Below are positions 43,487 through 52,588 of a stretch of DNA of 64,000 nucleotides, piece after piece. This DNA is from Aestuariirhabdus sp049985285 (GTDB lineage Bacteria > Pseudomonadota > Gammaproteobacteria > Pseudomonadales > Aestuariirhabdaceae). A program made the position numbers and the translations under genes. Position 1 is the stretch's first letter, and the number at the start of each line of letters is the position of its first letter. The notes beneath the pieces were generated by a model. It saw nothing but the letters and a program-made list of their open reading frames with translations, was not told the DNA's origin and searched no databases. The stretch is from assembly GCF_049985285.1 (NCBI RefSeq), contig NZ_JBNIEU010000003.1:310001-374000 (forward strand), read 5' to 3'.

Positions 43487-44671
43487 ATGGACGCCTCCTC
43501 CTCTTCTGCCTCCTCCTCTGCTGTGTGTCCCTCTGACCGTCCCATTCGTGTGGGTATCGTGGCGGGAGAGGCCTCCGGAGATATCTTGGGTGCCGGCTTG
43601 ATCAAAGCGATCCTGGCGCGTTACCCCAATGCTCGCTTCGAAGGCATAGCCGGTCCGCTGATGCTGGCAGAGGGGGCGCAGTCGATGGTGCCGATGGAGC
43701 GCTTGTCGGTTATGGGGCTGGTTGAGGTGCTGGGTCGCTTGCGAGAGCTCCTCGCTATACGCAAACAGCTGGTGCAGCAGATGCTGGAGAATCCACCGGA
43801 TCTGTTTATTGGGATCGATGCACCAGATTTCACTCTGCCGGTTGAGCTTAAACTGAAGCAGGCGGGAATTCCTACGGCTCATTACGTTAGCCCCTCGGTC
43901 TGGGCCTGGCGGCAGAAGCGTATCGTCAAGATTGCGCGCTCCGTGGATCACATGCTGTGCTTGTTACCCTTTGAGGCGCAGTTCTATCGCGAGCACAATG
44001 TCCCGGTCACGTTTGTCGGGCACCCACTGGCAGACAGCATTGCCATGGAAACCGATACACTGGCAGCGCGCCAACAGTTAGGCATTGAGTTGGCACCCGG
44101 ACAATCGCTGTTGGCGCTGTTACCCGGTAGTCGGCAGGGAGAGGTAGCGATGCTGGCGCCACTTTTTTTGCAGGCGGCGAAACGTTGTGCGACGACGGGG
44201 AACTTCCGTTTCGTGATCCCCTGTATCAATGAATCGCGTTACGATCAGGTTAAAGAGCTGTGTGCACACTGGGTGCCTGAACTGGATATTACCCTTATTC
44301 GGGGTCGATCCCGTGAGACGATGGCGGCAGCTGACAGTATTTTGATCGCCTCCGGAACCGCTACCCTTGAAGCGACCCTCTTAAAGAAGCCCATGGTTGT
44401 CGCTTATCGCGTAGCGCCGATTACCTACCGCATCGCCTCCTGGTTGGTGAAGATCCCCTACCTCTCGCTGCCTAACCTGCTGGCCCAGCGAGAGTTGGTG
44501 CCTGAGTTGATTCAGGATGCAGCGACCCCCGAAGCCTTGGCCGAGGCACTGATGGCGAGCTTGCAAAGGGGGGCGGAGCTGCAAGCCGAATACTGTCAAA
44601 TTCACGAATTGCTGGCACGCGATGCCAGTAACTCGGCCGCCGAGGCGGTTCTGTCGCTGATTCGGGAGTAA
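43487..44671 (+). CDS. lpxB: lipid-A-disaccharide synthase
   Basis: GT19 glycosyltransferase condensing UDP-diacylglucosamine with lipid X. 394 residues from ATG 43487 (AAGGAT upstream), with a Ser-rich N-terminal stretch before RVGIVAGEASGDILGAGL; then IGIDAPDFTL, YVSPSVWAWRQKR, LALLPGSRQGEV and IASGTATLEATLLKKPMVVAY. Last of the lpxD-fabZ-lpxA-lpxB block. Confidence 0.95.
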   Translation: MDASSSSASSSAVCPSDRPIRVGIVAGEASGDILGAGLIKAILARYPNARFEGIAGPLMLAEGAQSMVPMERLSVMGLVEVLGRLRELLAIRKQLVQQMLENPPDLFIGIDAPDFTLPVELKLKQAGIPTAHYVSPSVWAWRQKRIVKIARSVDHMLCLLPFEAQFYREHNVPVTFVGHPLADSIAMETDTLAARQQLGIELAPGQSLLALLPGSRQGEVAMLAPLFLQAAKRCATTGNFRFVIPCINESRYDQVKELCAHWVPELDITLIRGRSRETMAAADSILIASGTATLEATLLKKPMVVAYRVAPITYRIASWLVKIPYLSLPNLLAQRELVPELIQDAATPEALAEALMASLQRGAELQAEYCQIHELLARDASNSAAEAVLSLIRE

Positions 44672-44673
44672 CG

Positions 44674-45282
44674 GTGCAGTTTTCCCTGTTCGAAAGTAGT
44701 TCCGATAACCTGCGCCTTGTGGCCGGTGTCGATGAAGTGGGGCGCGGTCCCCTGTGCGGTGATGTGGTCACGGCAGCGGTTATTCTGGATCCGGCAAAAC
44801 CGATCGAGGGGCTGAACGATTCCAAGAAGTTGACGGAGAAACGCCGGGAAGTTTTATTTGAGCTTATCCAGCAGCATGCCCTGGCGTGGTGTGTGGCACG
44901 GGCTTCGATCGAAGAGATCGACCGTTTGAATATTTTGCACGCGACCATGCTCGCGATGCAGCGAGCAGTAGCCGGCCTCAGTGTGCAGCCCCACTTGGCG
45001 TTGATCGACGGTAACCGTTGCCCGCAGTTACCCTGTGAAGCCCAGGCGGTCGTGCAGGGTGACGGTCTTGTTGCGGAGATCTCCGCGGCTTCAATTCTGG
45101 CTAAGGTCACTCGGGATCGTGAGATGGTAGCGCTGGATCGTTGTTATCCGGGCTATGGGATCGCTCAGCACAAGGGGTATCCGACCAAGCTCCATCTGCA
45201 GGCGCTACAACGGTTGGGCGTAACCCCTAGCCATAGAAAATCATTTGGCCCCGTGCGGCGCTTGCTTGACGCAAAGAGCTGA
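44674..45282 (+). CDS. rnhB: ribonuclease HII
   Basis: Cleaves RNA at ribonucleotides in DNA. 202 residues; acidic catalytic residues in GVDEVGRGPLCG (Asp, Glu), LIDGNR (Asp) and the ASILAKVTRDR block. GTG start 2 bp after lpxB stop. Cluster lpxB-rnhB-dnaE is conserved; the next gene here intervenes on the other strand. Confidence 0.96.
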   Translation: MQFSLFESSSDNLRLVAGVDEVGRGPLCGDVVTAAVILDPAKPIEGLNDSKKLTEKRREVLFELIQQHALAWCVARASIEEIDRLNILHATMLAMQRAVAGLSVQPHLALIDGNRCPQLPCEAQAVVQGDGLVAEISAASILAKVTRDREMVALDRCYPGYGIAQHKGYPTKLHLQALQRLGVTPSHRKSFGPVRRLLDAKS

Positions 45283-45299
45283 CCCGCGATCCCTCCGGC

Positions 45300-46151
45300 T
45301 TAATACTGTTGTCGTTTTACCTGTTGCTGCCAAAGGCGGCGGTATTTGAGGGAGATCTCTTCAATTTTTTGCGCATCAATAGCGGTGCTTAGGAAGTGGG
45401 CGATCTGTTGCTTAACTGCCACAGAGTTGCAGGGTGAGGCTTTTGCCATGGTGTAATAGAGCCGCTCTGAGTTGATCTCCGGGGCGAGGAATCGAACCTG
45501 GCCAGTGAGGCCCATGGCATCGCTGTAGGCAAGCCCGGGTTGCAGCTCGTAGATCAGGTAATCCGAACGTCCCGCAAGCAGGGTCTTAAAAGCCAGGGTG
45601 ATCGAACGCACGGACTGGATATCAAGCTCTCGGTTCGCGTAGCTATCAAACTCTTGCCCAAAGCTGTTATTAATAAGAGTGACCCCGCGTAGTGTTTTGA
45701 GTTGATCCCACTGATCGAGCCGGCCGCCTGTCTCTTTCAGCATTTTGCTGTTCCAGGGTACGAAGATAACACTGGGTATTGTCGTCAGGGGGGGCTCAAT
45801 ATAGTCGAGATAGCGGGTGCGTTGCCGAGTGTAGAAGGCTCCCGCGAGGCCGTCGATATCACCTTGCTGCGCTTTGCTTTGGGCTCGTGACCAAGGCCCT
45901 TCGTAGCGCGCATCCAATTTGACATGGATCGGCTCCAGAGCCATCTGCAACACCTCTACAGCGGTACCCATCAGGCGCCCTGGATCGCTGGGGTCTTGCC
46001 ACAGCATAGGGGGGTACTCGGCATTACCGCTAAAGGTCAGGGTGCTGCAGTTGGCGGATGCCAGGCCCAAACTGCTCTGAAGGCTTAGGCAAAGCAGTGC
46101 CAGCATCGCGCTTAGGTATCGCAAGGAGGGAATAAAGTAGCTGTGCAGCAT
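45300..46151 (-). CDS. periplasmic solute-binding protein, family 3
   Basis: 283 residues from ATG 46151: signal peptide to about residue 33 (LSAMLALLCLSLQSSLGLASA), then a bilobed SBP_bac_3-type domain (SGNAEYPPMLWQDPSDPGRLMG, DGLAGAFYTRQR, FGQEFDSYANREL). Resembles the amino-acid-binding-type periplasmic proteins that occur without transport genes; ligand unknown. Frame extends to 46214 without better start. It is read against the surrounding rightward genes and is convergent with rnhB, 17 bp between stops, divergent from dnaE. Confidence 0.85.
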   Translation of the reverse strand: MLHSYFIPSLRYLSAMLALLCLSLQSSLGLASANCSTLTFSGNAEYPPMLWQDPSDPGRLMGTAVEVLQMALEPIHVKLDARYEGPWSRAQSKAQQGDIDGLAGAFYTRQRTRYLDYIEPPLTTIPSVIFVPWNSKMLKETGGRLDQWDQLKTLRGVTLINNSFGQEFDSYANRELDIQSVRSITLAFKTLLAGRSDYLIYELQPGLAYSDAMGLTGQVRFLAPEINSERLYYTMAKASPCNSVAVKQQIAHFLSTAIDAQKIEEISLKYRRLWQQQVKRQQY

Positions 46152-46294
46152 AGCGGTGTCGGCCCTGTTAAGCTCCCGGAAACACAGCGTCCTGCCAGTG
46201 TATGGTGGTACCAAATAGTTGGCACATTCTAGCGGTTAACCATTGCCTTGGGTACTGCTAAGATAGGGCTCCTCGATTCGGCAGCCCTACTCCT

Positions 46295-49200
46295 ATGTCA
46301 TCACAGTTTGTTCATTTACGCCTGCACACAGAATACTCGTTGGTCGATGGCTTGGTACGCCTGAAACCGCTGCTGGGTGCGGTCGCATCGAAAGGTATGC
46401 CCGCGGTTGCCATGACCGATCAATCCAACCTGTTCGCGTTGGTTAAATTTTATACCGGTGCAATGGGGGCGGGCATCAAGCCGATCTGTGGTGCCGATAT
46501 GTGGGTCGAGAACCTCGATCCGCTGTTGCCTCCCACCCGGATACTGCTGCTGATCGTTAATGCCGAGGGTTATCGAAATCTGACCGAGCTGATCTCCCGC
46601 GGCTTTCAGCACGGTCAGAAGCAGGGTGTTGCCATTGTGCAGCGTGAGTGGATTAAACAGGCCTCCGAGGGGTTGATTGCACTCTGCGGTGGACGCCAGG
46701 GGGAGATTGGACAGGCTCTGTTGGCGGGTAACACCGGTGATGCAGAGCAGTTGCTGCAAGAGTGGCGTGAGGTGTTTGGTGATCGCTTCTACCTGGAGGT
46801 ACAGCGCACTTCGCGGGCCGGCGATGAAGATCATCTCCACCATGCCGTTACCTTGGCTGAGCGCACAGGTTGTCCGTTGGTCGCCACCAACGATGTCATG
46901 TTTCTTGAGAAAACCGATTACGAAGCCCATGAGACCCGTGTCTGCATCGGAGAGGGGCGGGCGCTGGATGATCCCCGCAGGCCCCGACTTTACAGCGAAG
47001 AGCAATACCTGAAATCTCCCCAGGAGATGAGTGAGCTATTCGCCGATCTGCCAGAAGCCCTTGAAAACAGCGTGGAGATCTCCCGGCGTTGTACGGTTGA
47101 GGTGCAACTGGGTACCTATTTTCTACCCGATTACCCTGTCCCGGATGGGATGACCATGGATGAGTTCTTTCGTAAAGCCAGTTTTGAGGGCCTCGAGATG
47201 CGTCTCAAGCCTGTGCTGGAAGGGCTCGACGAACACCAGAGTAAGGAGCAGCGAAAGCTCTATGAGGACCGGCTCAGTTTCGAGCTGGATATCATTATCC
47301 AGATGGGATTTCCCGGCTATTTCCTTATCGTTATGGACTTTATTCGCTGGTCCAAGGCTAACGATATTCCCGTGGGTCCGGGGCGGGGCTCCGGTGCCGG
47401 TTCGCTGGTGGCGTACGTATTGGAAATTACCGACCTGGATCCGATCCCCTACGACCTCCTGTTTGAGCGCTTCCTGAATCCAGAGCGGGTATCGATGCCC
47501 GATTTCGATGTTGATTTTTGTATGGATGGGCGTGATCGGGTGATCGATTATGTAGCCCAGACTTATGGGCGTGAAGCGGTTTCCCAGATCATCACCTTCG
47601 GAACCATGGCGGCGAAAGCCGTAGTGCGCGATGTTGCGCGGGTGCAGGGTAAGTCCTACGGTCTCGCCGATAAACTGTCGAAGATGATCCCCTTTGAGGT
47701 GGGTATGACCCTCGGTAAGGCGATCGAGCAGGAGGCAACGCTTAAGGAGTTTATCGAGACCGACGAGCAGGCGGGTGAGATCTGGGAGATGGCGCTCAAG
47801 CTCGAAGGGGTTACCCGGAACGTAGGCAAGCACGCGGGAGGGGTGGTTATTGCCCCCTCAAAACTGACCGATTTTGCGCCGCTTTACTGTGACGAGCAGG
47901 GGCATGGTCTGGTGACCCAGTTCGATAAAAATGATGTGGAATCGGCCGGTCTGGTGAAGTTCGACTTTCTGGGCTTGCGCACCCTGACGATCGTCAACTG
48001 GGCACTGGAGACGGTCAACAAAGTGCGGGCGCTCAGTGATGAGCCGCCTCTGAATATTATGGAGATCGACCTGGAGGATAAGGCTTCGTTTGACCTCCTT
48101 AAACGGGCGGAAACCACTGCGGTATTCCAGTTAGAGTCCCGTGGCATGAAGGATCTGATCAAGCGCCTGCAGCCGAGCAGCTTTGAAGATATCATCGCCC
48201 TGGTGGCCCTATTCAGGCCGGGCCCGCTCGGCTCCGGAATGGTGGATGACTTCATCAACCGTAAGCATGGCCGTGAAAAGCTTTCCTATCCTCACCCCGA
48301 CTACCAGCACGACGATCTGATACCGGTGCTCGAGCCCACCTACGGCATTATCCTGTATCAGGAGCAGGTTATGCAGATCGCGCAGGTCATGGCGGGCTTT
48401 ACCCTGGGCGGCGCCGACCTGCTGCGTCGGGCGATGGGCAAGAAAAAACCGGAGGAGATGGCCAAGCAGCGCGAGCTGTTTATGGATGGGGCCAAGGGGC
48501 GTGGCGTTGATGAGGGCTTGTCGGGGCCTATATTCGACCTGATGGAAAAATTTGCCGGTTACGGGTTTAACAAATCCCACTCGGCTGCTTATGCGCTGGT
48601 CTCGTTTCAGACACTGTGGTTAAAGACCCATTATCCATCCGCTTTTATGGCTGCGGTATTAACCGCCGACATGCAAAATACCGACAAGATTGTCACTCTG
48701 ATCGAAGAGTGTCGGGAGATGAAACTGGTGATCGTGCCGCCGGATGTGAGCGGTAGCGAATACCGTTTCACCGTCAATGAGCAGCAGGAGGTTGTCTATG
48801 GCCTCGGCGCAATTAAGGGGGTTGGTGAAGGACCGATCGAGGCGATCCAGATGGCTCGCCAGCAGGGGGGTGCCTTTGTTGATCTATTTGATTTCTGCAA
48901 GCGTCTGGACGGCAAAAAGATCAACAAGCGGGTGCTGGAGGCCCTGATTCGGTCGGGGGCAATGGATAAGTTGGCACCCGGCGGGGATTTGAGTCTTGGG
49001 CAAAAGCGCGCCATTTTGTTGGCCTCGATGGAGGAGGCTGCCAAGGCGGCAGATCAGTCCAGCAAGAGTTTGGATAGTGGGCATGATGATCTGTTCGGTG
49101 AGCTGGTCGCGGTGGGCGAGAGTAACGTCTACGAAAAGTTCATGGGAGTGCGCGAGTGGCCAGACAAGGAGCGCCTTAAGGGGGAAAAAGACACCCTGGG

Positions 49201-49798
49201 TATTTATCTTACCGGACACCCTATCGATGAATACGAAAAAGAGCTGCGCAACTTTGTACGCAACCGTATCAACGATCTCAAACCCGCGCGGGAAAGCCAG
49301 AATCTGGCAGGGTTGATCGTGGCGTCCAGGGTGATGAGAACCAAACGCGGTGACAAGATGGCGTTTATCACCCTCGATGACCGCAGCGGGCGCATCGAGG
49401 TGTCTTTGTTCGCCGATTGTTACGAGGAGTATCAGCACCTGATCACCAAGGATACCTTGGTGTTTGTCGAGGGGGAGGTGAGTTTTGATGATTATTCCGG
49501 AGCGCTTAAGGTCCGGGCTAAGCGCCTGATGAGCCTGGTGGACGCGCGCCAGCAATATGCACGCTTCTTGTGTCTGGAGTTACCCGAGTCGCTCTGCAAA
49601 AACGGGTTTACCCAGTTTTTGGCCCAGCTGTTTGGTGATCATCCGGGAACCACTCCGGTGCAGGTTAATTACCGTCGCGATGATGCCAGGGCAACCCTGC
49701 TTCTAGGGGAGTCGTGGCGGGTAGAGCCCAGTGATGAGCTGGTGCAGGAGTTGCGCGATCACTATGGCAAGGATCAGGTGATGCTTAGCTATAATTGA
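46295..49798 (+). CDS. dnaE: DNA polymerase III subunit alpha
   Basis: Replicative polymerase, 1167 residues (E. coli 1160). PHP domain at the N-terminus (FVHLRLHTEYSLVDG), catalytic Asp residues in MPDFDVDFCMDGRDRV (about 400-415), GPGRGSGAGSLVAY, fingers PGPLGSGMVDDFINRKHG, helix-hairpin-helix region, then an OB fold (LAGLIVASRVMRTKRGDKMAF) and tau-binding C-terminus. HDDLFG near 928 may be the clamp-binding site. Confidence 0.98.
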   Translation: MSSQFVHLRLHTEYSLVDGLVRLKPLLGAVASKGMPAVAMTDQSNLFALVKFYTGAMGAGIKPICGADMWVENLDPLLPPTRILLLIVNAEGYRNLTELISRGFQHGQKQGVAIVQREWIKQASEGLIALCGGRQGEIGQALLAGNTGDAEQLLQEWREVFGDRFYLEVQRTSRAGDEDHLHHAVTLAERTGCPLVATNDVMFLEKTDYEAHETRVCIGEGRALDDPRRPRLYSEEQYLKSPQEMSELFADLPEALENSVEISRRCTVEVQLGTYFLPDYPVPDGMTMDEFFRKASFEGLEMRLKPVLEGLDEHQSKEQRKLYEDRLSFELDIIIQMGFPGYFLIVMDFIRWSKANDIPVGPGRGSGAGSLVAYVLEITDLDPIPYDLLFERFLNPERVSMPDFDVDFCMDGRDRVIDYVAQTYGREAVSQIITFGTMAAKAVVRDVARVQGKSYGLADKLSKMIPFEVGMTLGKAIEQEATLKEFIETDEQAGEIWEMALKLEGVTRNVGKHAGGVVIAPSKLTDFAPLYCDEQGHGLVTQFDKNDVESAGLVKFDFLGLRTLTIVNWALETVNKVRALSDEPPLNIMEIDLEDKASFDLLKRAETTAVFQLESRGMKDLIKRLQPSSFEDIIALVALFRPGPLGSGMVDDFINRKHGREKLSYPHPDYQHDDLIPVLEPTYGIILYQEQVMQIAQVMAGFTLGGADLLRRAMGKKKPEEMAKQRELFMDGAKGRGVDEGLSGPIFDLMEKFAGYGFNKSHSAAYALVSFQTLWLKTHYPSAFMAAVLTADMQNTDKIVTLIEECREMKLVIVPPDVSGSEYRFTVNEQQEVVYGLGAIKGVGEGPIEAIQMARQQGGAFVDLFDFCKRLDGKKINKRVLEALIRSGAMDKLAPGGDLSLGQKRAILLASMEEAAKAADQSSKSLDSGHDDLFGELVAVGESNVYEKFMGVREWPDKERLKGEKDTLGIYLTGHPIDEYEKELRNFVRNRINDLKPARESQNLAGLIVASRVMRTKRGDKMAFITLDDRSGRIEVSLFADCYEEYQHLITKDTLVFVEGEVSFDDYSGALKVRAKRLMSLVDARQQYARFLCLELPESLCKNGFTQFLAQLFGDHPGTTPVQVNYRRDDARATLLLGESWRVEPSDELVQELRDHYGKDQVMLSYN

Positions 49799-49997
49799 GG
49801 CCAGTGGGCCGTAAAGTTTGATAGTAACGGACTCTATGGACTCCCGATAAAGCTGCTTCTGAATGATTACGGGAGAGGCAAGATCGCTTACTTTTTGTAA
49901 CTCGACTCCTCAAGTTGAATCACGTAAGGTGGGCGGCTAAATCCAGTGAACCCTTGAATCCAATCGCACTAACTGGTGCGATGGTAAACGGAACGCC

Positions 49998-50948
49998 ATG
50001 AATCCTAACTATCTTGATTTCGAACAACCAATCGCTGACCTGGAAGCTAAAATAGAAGAGCTTCGTTTGGTTGGTAGTGACAACGAGCTGAATATCAACG
50101 ACGAGATTCAGCGGCTGCAGGATAAGAGCCTGTCCCTGACCGAATCGATCTTCAAGGAGCTTAGCTCCTGGCAGATCGCTCAGATCGCGCGTCATCCCAA
50201 GCGTCCTTATACCCAGGATTATATCGACCTGATCTTTGACGATTTCGATGAGCTGCACGGCGATCGTCACTTTTCTGATGATAAGGCGATTATTGGCGGT
50301 ATAGGGCGCCTGGAAGGGCGTCCTGTGATGGTGATTGGTCACCAAAAGGGGCGTGATGTTCGCGAGAAGGTGCGCCGTAATTTTGGTATGCCCCGGCCTG
50401 AAGGGTACCGCAAGGCCTGTCGCATGATGGAGATGGCCGAGCGCTTCAAGATGCCGATTCTCACCTTTATTGATACTCCCGGTGCCTATCCTGGTATCGA
50501 TGCCGAAGAGCGTGGCCAGAGTGAAGCGATCGCATACAACCTGGCGGTCATGTCTCGATTAAAAACCCCGATTATCTCTACTGTGGTAGGCGAGGGCGGG
50601 TCTGGTGGCGCGTTGGCAATTGGTGTCTGTGATCACCTGATGATGCTGCAGTACTCTACCTATTCTGTTATCTCTCCTGAGGGCTGCGCGTCGATTCTGT
50701 GGCGCAGCGCCGAGCGTGCACCCGATGCGGCTGAAGCGATGGGTATTACCGCAGATCGCCTCAACGGTTTTGGGATAGTGGATCAGGTCGTCGGCGAGCC
50801 TCTGGGTGGCGCCCATCGCGATAGGGAGCAGATGGCCAATAGCCTGAAAGCGTCCTTGCTGTCGCAACTGGATGATCTGGCAGGTTTGCCTGTTGATGAG
50901 CTGCTAGAACGCCGATACCAGCGCCTGCTCTCATACGGTATCAGTTAA
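49998..50948 (+). CDS. accA: acetyl-CoA carboxylase carboxyltransferase alpha subunit
   Basis: Transfers carboxyl from biotin to acetyl-CoA. 316 residues with YLDFEQPIADLEAKIEELR at the start, GGIGRLEGRPVMVIGHQKGRD, TFIDTPGAYPGIDAEERGQ and GEGGSGGALAIG. The 199-bp gap after dnaE shows no other gene. Followed by a terminator. Confidence 0.97.
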   Translation: MNPNYLDFEQPIADLEAKIEELRLVGSDNELNINDEIQRLQDKSLSLTESIFKELSSWQIAQIARHPKRPYTQDYIDLIFDDFDELHGDRHFSDDKAIIGGIGRLEGRPVMVIGHQKGRDVREKVRRNFGMPRPEGYRKACRMMEMAERFKMPILTFIDTPGAYPGIDAEERGQSEAIAYNLAVMSRLKTPIISTVVGEGGSGGALAIGVCDHLMMLQYSTYSVISPEGCASILWRSAERAPDAAEAMGITADRLNGFGIVDQVVGEPLGGAHRDREQMANSLKASLLSQLDDLAGLPVDELLERRYQRLLSYGIS

Positions 50949-50960
50949 ACCATCGCAGGA

Positions 50961-50998
50961 AAAAGGCCCGGTTGATCTGTCGTCACCGGGCCTTTTTT
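50961..50998 (+). terminator. rho-independent terminator of accA
   Basis: AAAAGGCCCGG pairs with CCGGGCCTTTT (50986-50996) around a 14-base loop, followed by further Ts. Confidence 0.88.
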
Positions 50999-51112
50999 AT
51001 TGCATAAAATGGGTGGCGCGGCCCAGGGCCAGGCTTTGGGCTCTTGCATGGCCACAATAGAGACCGGTAGATCTGTTATGCTGAACAACCTCTGCGGTTA
51101 ATACTTTTTGCC

Positions 51113-52483
51113 ATGGCTGTTACCGAACTGACTCCCGATCATCTCAAACCGTTGCTCGCGCCGCTGCATGAGCGGCGCTTTGTGGTGGCTCTTAGTGGCG
51201 GCCTGGACTCGGTCGTGCTGCTCGAGCTGATGCAGCGCTTGCGCAGCGAGGGGGTTATCGCCCGTCTTTCTGCGCTGCACGTAAATCATCAGTTGAGCCC
51301 TAACGCCCTTGATTGGGAGCAGCATTGCCGGGCATTGTGCGAGCGCTGGCAGGTACCACTGGAAACGGTCCCTGTAACCCTTGATGCCCGGGGCGCAAAC
51401 CTTGAGGAACAGGCTCGGGAAGCGCGCTATGAGGCGATGGCGCAACACTGTGGGGCCAACGACTGTTTCCTGTTGGCCCATCACCAGCAAGACCAGGCGG
51501 AGACCCTGCTTTACCGGTTGGTAAGAGGCAGCGGAGCGCGGGGCTTGGGTTCTATCCCGAGACGTCGGCAGCTGGGAGCGGGGGAGTTGTTGCGACCCCT
51601 GCTGGACCACAGTCGCAGCCAGTTGCTCGACTACGGAAAATCCCGCGATCTGCGCTGGGTTGAGGATGAAAGTAACCGGTCGCTGCGGTTCGATCGCAAC
51701 TACTTGCGCCACCGGGTGTTGCCGGCATTTCGGCAACGATGGCCCGATATCGATTCCCGTCTGGCAAGGCAGGCTCAGCGGATGGCGGGTGACGCTGAGC
51801 TGCTGGATCAGTTGGCGGCCCTGGACCTGGCCGCGAGCCAAGTGTCGTCGCCGGACGCCTGGCTGTCCGGCTACCCCATGTTGTCGTGGCAGCCGCTTCG
51901 GGAGCAGAGTCCTTCGCGTCAGCGTAATCTGCTGCGATTCTGGCTGCGTCAGCTGGGTGTTGCGGTTCCGGGTGAGGCGCTATGCGAGCAGCTGCTAGCG
52001 TTGGCCAATAGTCGTGTCGACGCCAATCCCTGCGTACAGTGGCAAGGGTGGGAAATAAACCGCTACCGGGGTGTTTTGGTGGTTCACAAGCGCTTCGCCC
52101 CACCTGGCGAAAGCGGAACCTTTTTCTTGCGCGAGGGAGATCTGGCCCTGGTTAATAACGGTCAACTTCGCGTCCGGCAGGCATCGCTCCAGAAGCACAG
52201 GCTTTGTACCGACCTGGGTCCGCTGCGGATCGGTTATCGTTGCGACGGTTTTGAACCAGAGCGCATCAAATTGGCCGGTCGCCGGGGCAGCAAGTCCTAT
52301 AAGAAGTTGATGCAGGAACAGGGCGTTCCGCCCTGGCTGCGGGATCGCTGGCCGTTGTTGATCTGCGGCACAGAGCTGGTAGCTGTGCCCTCTATCGGAG
52401 TGTTGGAAGGTTTTTCCGCCCCTTCTGAAGAGGAGGGATTCGAGCTGGTATGGCAGGTGCCAAAATGGGGTGGTTCGGATTGA
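51113..52483 (+). CDS. tilS: tRNA(Ile)-lysidine synthetase
   Basis: Converts C34 of tRNA-Ile2 to lysidine. PP-loop ALSGGLDSVVLLEL (about 28-41), HVNHQLSP and LAHHQQDQAETLLYRLVRGSGARGL motifs, then two C-terminal domains including KSYKKLMQEQGVPPWLRDRWPLL. 456 residues. Confidence 0.95.
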   Translation: MAVTELTPDHLKPLLAPLHERRFVVALSGGLDSVVLLELMQRLRSEGVIARLSALHVNHQLSPNALDWEQHCRALCERWQVPLETVPVTLDARGANLEEQAREARYEAMAQHCGANDCFLLAHHQQDQAETLLYRLVRGSGARGLGSIPRRRQLGAGELLRPLLDHSRSQLLDYGKSRDLRWVEDESNRSLRFDRNYLRHRVLPAFRQRWPDIDSRLARQAQRMAGDAELLDQLAALDLAASQVSSPDAWLSGYPMLSWQPLREQSPSRQRNLLRFWLRQLGVAVPGEALCEQLLALANSRVDANPCVQWQGWEINRYRGVLVVHKRFAPPGESGTFFLREGDLALVNNGQLRVRQASLQKHRLCTDLGPLRIGYRCDGFEPERIKLAGRRGSKSYKKLMQEQGVPPWLRDRWPLLICGTELVAVPSIGVLEGFSAPSEEEGFELVWQVPKWGGSD

Positions 52484-52588
52484 GCTGGCTAGCGCCTTCT
52501 GGTATCCTGCAACCCCATCTCGAGATGCTTTGATATCTCCCTTCGCTGTCGCGGCGCCTTGCCGCTAATTTGCTATTACAGGCCTTAC

